Shown here: positions 59,944 to 64,000 of the stretch, in pieces
Layout of the letters: each line of letters opens with the position of its first letter
Position numbering within the stretch: the stretch's first letter is position 1
From: Rhizobium freirei PRF 81
GTDB taxonomy: Bacteria; Pseudomonadota; Alphaproteobacteria; Rhizobiales; Rhizobiaceae
DNA: 64,000 nucleotides
Assembly (NCBI RefSeq): GCF_000359745.1
Contig: NZ_AQHN01000077.1
Location: 1-64,000, forward strand
Reading direction: 5' to 3'
Translations under genes and position numbers: made by a program
Notes under the pieces: model-generated
What the model was told of the DNA's origin: nothing
The model's database searches: none
The model's input: the letters and a program-made list of their open reading frames with translations, nothing else

Positions 59944-60996
59944 TTACAGTCTGCCACGGATTGCCTTTAGCGCTTGCCGGTCCTGCGTATGAAGCGCGAT
60001 CACTCCGAGGTGTTGATCGCGCCCGCGTACGGCGTGATCGCCGAGCTCTTCCTTGACGACCGCTTCGGGAAGCTCGATCCGTTTGGCAAGATCGCTCGAA
60101 ATCAGCACTTGGCGTTCCAGCGTCTTGCAGAGCGACTCCAGTCTCGCGACGGTATTCACCGTGTCGCCGAAATAGGCGATCTTGTGATGGTCGACGCCGA
60201 TTTCGGCCGTGACGATGCTCCCGCCATGCAGGGCGGCGCGCAGGCGCGGCACCCTGCCGTAGGATTTCAGCCAGGTTTCGGAGTTCGCTTCGATATCGTC
60301 GAGGATATTGAAGACGCAGCGCACGCAGTTGGCGTTCTTGATGCCACGGCGGAGCGGCCAGGTGATGATGGCGGCATCGCCGATATAGTCGTCGATCGCG
60401 CCCTTGTGCCGGCGCACGGGCTCGGCCATGGCGGCAAACACGGCGCCGAGAAATTCCTGGGTCTTGAGGTCGCCATGTTCCTCCGCAAAGGCGGTGGAGC
60501 CGACGAGATCGATGAACAGGAAAACGCGCTCCTCCTGTGTCGGATTACGGTAGCGGCCGGTCAAAAGGCTAAGGAAGACGTCGCGGCCCAGCAGCTCCCG
60601 CACCCGGCCGATGAAGATGATGACGGCGGTCACCAGGACGGCGTAGAGATAGACGTTGAACTTGAGGAGCGTGAGCTGCTCCCACGTGCCGTCCACCAGG
60701 CCCAGCAGTTTCATCAGGCTGCCCGCCACGGCATAGCCGACGCTCATCAGGATGAAATCGACGATGAGCGCCGAAAGAATAAAGGCCGGTGTCGGCAGGC
60801 GATGCATCCAGACGTTCAGCCGCGGCAGGATCATGCGGCGCTCGAAGGCGAGCAGCGGCATGCCGCAGAACAGCGCGAAGACTGCACCGATATACAGCGG
60901 CGATTCATGAAAGAAAATCTTGCCATAGATGACGCCGGTCGAGGCGACAACCAGCGACGTCAGGGTCCAGTTGCGTATCGAATGGAAAATGCCCAT
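59944..60996 (-). CDS. Membrane-bound class III adenylate/guanylate cyclase
   Basis: 350 residues: four to five membrane segments in residues 10-135, then a class III catalytic domain. Metal ligands are D163 (FIDLVGST) and D207 (YIGDAA); transition-state residues N281 and R285 are present (VNTVARLE). The position that normally holds the adenine-binding Lys (IDKYIGD in relatives) is D203, while the partner position D278 is the usual Asp. Substrate preference is therefore unclear and low activity is possible. Lone gene between the phytase-like gene and rnd. Confidence 0.83.
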   Translation of the reverse strand: MGIFHSIRNWTLTSLVVASTGVIYGKIFFHESPLYIGAVFALFCGMPLLAFERRMILPRLNVWMHRLPTPAFILSALIVDFILMSVGYAVAGSLMKLLGLVDGTWEQLTLLKFNVYLYAVLVTAVIIFIGRVRELLGRDVFLSLLTGRYRNPTQEERVFLFIDLVGSTAFAEEHGDLKTQEFLGAVFAAMAEPVRRHKGAIDDYIGDAAIITWPLRRGIKNANCVRCVFNILDDIEANSETWLKSYGRVPRLRAALHGGSIVTAEIGVDHHKIAYFGDTVNTVARLESLCKTLERQVLISSDLAKRIELPEAVVKEELGDHAVRGRDQHLGVIALHTQDRQALKAIRGRL

Positions 60997-61192
60997 TCAC
61001 TTTTCCGCCGAGAAGCGACGTCTGTCATCGACGCGGGATTGCGCCGGCAAACCGGAACGTCATCGATTAAAACGATTACATCAGACGTTCATTCCATGAG
61101 ATTTGCGGCGCAATCGTGATGACCGCGGGCATCTCCTTCCGCGAATCATACGCAATCGCGGCGCTGTCGGGAAGAAGAATGTCACGCCCGGG

Positions 61193-62338
61193 CTAAAGGG
61201 TGATTGTTTCGATCCGCTTTCCGACGAAGCGTAGGGCCACCTGCCCCTGAATGAGCTGCAAGGCCGTTTCGCCGAAGAGATCACGTCGCCAGCCGGTGAG
61301 GGCGGCGACATCCGCCTTCCCACCCTCGGCAGCGATCTTGTCGAGGTCCTCGCTGTTGGCGATGACTTTCGGTGCGACGCCATGCTTCTCAGCGATCAGC
61401 TTCAGCAGGACTTTCAGCAGTTCGGCAGCCGCAGCGGTGCCTTCGGGTGCCTGTTGATGGCGTGGCGGATGCGGCATTTCGGATTTCGGCAACTCCAGCG
61501 CCGCATTGATCGCCTCGAGCACGGCATTACCTGCAGCCGAGCGTTCCCAACCTTTCGGGATGGTGCGCAAACGGGCCAGCGCCTCAGTATCCTTCGGCTG
61601 CTGCTGGGCGATCTCATAGATCGCATCATCCTTCAGCACACGGGCGCGCGGAACGTTGCGATTGCGTGCCTCGCGCTCGCGCCATGCGGCCACATATTTA
61701 AGGACTGCGAGTTCCTGCGGCTTGCGCAGCCGCATCTTCAGTCGCTGCCAGGCATCGTCGGGGTGCAGATCATAGGTATCGCGCGCTTCGAGAATTGCCA
61801 TTTCCTCCTGCAGCCAGGAAGCGCGCCCCTCGCGCTTCAGCTGCTCAGCAAGCGAAAGATAGACGTCACGCAGATGGGTCACGTCGGCGAGCGCGTAATC
61901 CAGCTGCTTTTCCGAGAGCGGCCGCCGGCTCCAGTCGGTGAAGCGCGAGGACTTGTCGATGTGAACATTCTTGATGCGGCTGACGAGCTGGTCGTAGGAG
62001 ACGGAATCCCCAAAGCCGCACACCATCGCCGCGACCTGCGTATCGAAGATCGGATGCGGAATGAGATTGCCGCGATGGAAAATGATTTCGATATCCTGGC
62101 GCGCGGCGTGAAAAACCTTCAGCACGGAAGGATTGGCCATCAGCTCGAAAAAGGGCGTCAGATCCAGCCCCTTGGCGAGCGGGTCGACTAAAACTTCGGT
62201 GGTCGGGCTTGCCATCTGTATCAAACACAGCTCCGGCCAGAAGGTCGTTTCTCGCAGGAATTCGGTATCGATGGTAATAAAATCCGACTTGGCCAGCTCT
62301 CGGCAGGCCGCCTCCAATTGGGCGGTAGTTTCGATCAT
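61193..62338 (-). CDS. rnd: Ribonuclease D
   Basis: 3'-5' exoribonuclease acting on tRNA and other stable RNA ends. 381 residues from the ATG at 62338 (MIETTAQLEAACRELAKSDFITIDTEF). DEDDy motifs: ITIDTEFLRE (D, E), HAARQDIEI (D) and DYALADVTHL (Tyr-x3-Asp). One HRDC domain follows (about residues 210-290: LRKPQELAVLKYVAAWREREARNRNVPRARVL). It is usually near ppk-ppx-hdaA in alphaproteobacteria; here two genes lie between. Confidence 0.94.
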   Translation of the reverse strand: MIETTAQLEAACRELAKSDFITIDTEFLRETTFWPELCLIQMASPTTEVLVDPLAKGLDLTPFFELMANPSVLKVFHAARQDIEIIFHRGNLIPHPIFDTQVAAMVCGFGDSVSYDQLVSRIKNVHIDKSSRFTDWSRRPLSEKQLDYALADVTHLRDVYLSLAEQLKREGRASWLQEEMAILEARDTYDLHPDDAWQRLKMRLRKPQELAVLKYVAAWREREARNRNVPRARVLKDDAIYEIAQQQPKDTEALARLRTIPKGWERSAAGNAVLEAINAALELPKSEMPHPPRHQQAPEGTAAAAELLKVLLKLIAEKHGVAPKVIANSEDLDKIAAEGGKADVAALTGWRRDLFGETALQLIQGQVALRFVGKRIETITL

Positions 62339-62503
62339 CTCAACACATTCATCGATAAAATAGTTCTTTAACTTCCTTCTCCTTTCAGCCGGATATGTCA
62401 ATACTTTCACGAGCAAAGCTCAGGCCGCATTTCGCTTTTGTCTGAAATTGGCCTAAACATGATGCCGCTTCGACGCGTGCGGAGAGCGGCCCAAGGCTTT
62501 TCG

Positions 62504-63895
62504 CTAGGCCACACGGAAGTAGCTGGTCATGCCGGTCTTCTGATGTTCGATGATATGGCAATGCAGAAGCCAGTCGCCGGGATTGTCGGCGACGAAGGCG
62601 AGCTGCACCTTTTCGTCCGGCTGAATGAGATAGGTGTCGGATACGAACGGCTGAACCTGCCGTGTCGAAGAGGAGACGACCGTAAAGCTCATTCCGTGAA
62701 GGTGGATCGGGTGGCTGTGCGGCGTCAGGTTCTCCATATCGATGATATAGCTCTTGCCGAGCTTGAGATCGGCAAGCGGCGCGGTCGGATCGGGCGTGTC
62801 GCCTGGCCACGGCACCTTGTTGATCGCCCAGAAACTGTAGCCGAGCGAGCCGCAAATGCTGTTGTCGGCTCTGTTTTCCGCCGTGGCGCTGAGAGCCAGA
62901 GGAATGCGGGTCGCCGACCCGAGATCGGCCTTCTTGACCGGATTGTCTTCGAGAGATGCCAGGTCGCGGACATCGCGCTTCAGCGAGGAGCCCACCGCGC
63001 TCAGTGTCGCCAGCACCTTCGGGTCGGTGCCCTTGATATCCTCAAGCTTGACGATCCCACCCTCGGTGTCCGGCATGCGCACGGCCAGCTCCAGCCGTTG
63101 GCCCGGCCCGAGCTGCAGGACATCAAGTGGGAAACGCTGCGGCACGGGATTGCCGTCGATCGCGATCACGGTCGCTTCGGCGCCGTCCATGCGAAAGGAA
63201 TAGATTCGGGTGACATCGGTGATCGCGATGCGCAGCCGCACGAGGCCGCCGGAGGGGGCGTCATATTGCGGCTGCTGCTGCCAGTTCGCGGTCCGCACCG
63301 TGCCGTAGGTGCCGGACTTTGCCGCATCGCGCGGACGGAACTGCGTGATGAACTGACCGTCGCTGCCGAGCCGCCAGTCGCGCAGATTGAGCACCACTTC
63401 CGAATCAAAAGACGGGTCCTTCGGATTGTCCACGACGATCACGCCGGTCATGCCGTGGCCCATCTGCTCCAGCGTGTTGCAATGGGGATGATACCAGAAG
63501 GTGCCGGCATCGGGCGGCGTGAAGGCGTAGTCGAAATGATCGCCGGTATAGACATAGGGCTGGGTGAGGAAGGGCACACCATCCATATTGTTCGGAAGGC
63601 GGATGCCGTGCCAGTGAATGGTCGTCGGATCGTCGATGCCGTTGATCAGCCGGGCCGCGAAAGCCTCGTCCTTCTTCATGCGCACGACCGGCGGCATGCC
63701 GGCTTCGCCATAGGTCAGGACATTCCTGGTTGCGCCGCCATCGGCAAGATTTGCCTCGATCTTGGCGGTCTTCATCACGCGCGGTTCGGCAGCGGCCGCG
63801 CTGCCCGCAAACTTTCCGGCGATGCCGAGGCCGACACCATAGGCACCGGTGACCGCTGAGGCTTTCAGGAGATTGCGGCGGGTGAGGATCGGCAT
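62504..63895 (-). CDS. Tat-exported multicopper oxidase
   Basis: 463-residue periplasmic oxidase. The N-terminus TRRNLLKASAVTG is a twin-arginine signal, followed by a hydrophobic stretch and AAAA cleavage region. Three cupredoxin domains carry the copper sites: H94/H96 (HWHG), FWYHPHCN, HSHPIHLHG and HCHIIEHQKTGM (type 1 Cys with Met axial ligand). It resembles CueO/laccase-like enzymes that oxidise Cu(I) or phenolics with O2. The Met-rich insert of CueO is not seen. No copper genes are adjacent. Start ATG at 63895. Confidence 0.9.
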   Translation of the reverse strand: MPILTRRNLLKASAVTGAYGVGLGIAGKFAGSAAAAEPRVMKTAKIEANLADGGATRNVLTYGEAGMPPVVRMKKDEAFAARLINGIDDPTTIHWHGIRLPNNMDGVPFLTQPYVYTGDHFDYAFTPPDAGTFWYHPHCNTLEQMGHGMTGVIVVDNPKDPSFDSEVVLNLRDWRLGSDGQFITQFRPRDAAKSGTYGTVRTANWQQQPQYDAPSGGLVRLRIAITDVTRIYSFRMDGAEATVIAIDGNPVPQRFPLDVLQLGPGQRLELAVRMPDTEGGIVKLEDIKGTDPKVLATLSAVGSSLKRDVRDLASLEDNPVKKADLGSATRIPLALSATAENRADNSICGSLGYSFWAINKVPWPGDTPDPTAPLADLKLGKSYIIDMENLTPHSHPIHLHGMSFTVVSSSTRQVQPFVSDTYLIQPDEKVQLAFVADNPGDWLLHCHIIEHQKTGMTSYFRVA

Positions 63896-64000
63896 GGTCA
63901 GGCTCCGGGGGTGGCGAGATATGGATGCCTGTTTAAAGTTGACTACGGCGTTCAGCAATAGCATCAAGGTGGCCAAACTGCCGCAGCGGCTACTTGCGGG

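Noticed and set aside
1..64000. CRISPR arrays, tRNA or rRNA genes, IS elements, prophage genes
   Set aside because: I looked through the gaps on both strands and saw no regularly spaced repeats, no tRNA-like cloverleaf, no transposase or integrase and no phage structural gene.

Overview
The window is GC-rich chromosomal DNA from an alphaproteobacterium, most likely a Rhizobium (Rhizobiaceae). The evidence is gene order and signature proteins: a RopB-type group III outer membrane protein, rhizobial-style intergenic palindromes that resemble RIME elements, the rpsF-rpsR-DUF2232-rplI-dnaB-alr cluster, the fabD-fabG-acpP-fabF-mltG-yicC-gmk cluster, the lptF-lptG-lptD-surA-pdxA-rsmA cluster, and the purM-purN / hdaA-ppk-ppx-rnd neighbourhood. 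I see no rRNA, tRNA, CRISPR array, prophage or insertion sequence. Almost everything is core housekeeping, with a few accessory genes set between conserved blocks.

Layout. 0-9 kb: a minus-strand ribosomal and replication block (rpsF, rpsR, a DUF2232 membrane protein, rplI, dnaB, alr), interrupted between rplI and dnaB by a plus-strand MarR-MFS-HlyD efflux operon. 9-11 kb: a histidine phosphatase and a Tas-like aldo/keto reductase. 11-18 kb: fatty acid synthesis (fabD, fabG, acpP, fabF), then mltG, a yicC-type endoribonuclease and gmk. 18-26 kb, minus strand: LPS export (lptF, lptG, lptD), a SurA-like chaperone, pdxA and rsmA, with a PAP2 phosphatase beside them. 27-29 kb: pepA and holC. 29-35 kb: GrpB-like protein, D-galactose 1-dehydrogenase, a lipoprotein polysaccharide deacetylase, an ABC-F ATPase, a small orphan protein, a DinB-family protein and ndk.

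35.8-37.9 kb is the most accessory-looking stretch: a lipoprotein translationally coupled to a CGNR zinc-finger regulator, divergent from an orphan LivH-type permease, with a 28-bp palindrome in the 66-bp shared upstream region. 37.9-42.2 kb, minus strand: a pteridine-reductase-like SDR, uvrC, pgsA, moaD and moaE. 42.5 kb: ropB with a palindrome over its presumed start site. 43-46.6 kb: an SDR/LysR divergent pair, a GST and rlmJ. 46.7-50.7 kb: a molybdopterin oxidoreductase coupled to nudK, then a stand-alone phnM preceded by a perfect 22-bp palindrome. 50.7-58.4 kb: purN/purM, a PerM/AI-2E-type membrane protein, hdaA, ppk and ppx. 58.4-64 kb: a phytase-esterase-like secreted protein, a membrane class III nucleotide cyclase with an atypical substrate residue, rnd and a Tat-exported multicopper oxidase.

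I did not find a clearly new multi-gene system. The best leads are regulatory: the CGNR/permease palindrome, the phnM palindrome, the ropB promoter palindrome, the long rpsF leader, and several intergenic repeat hairpins. All functions are assigned by reading protein motifs and recalling families; no database search was run.
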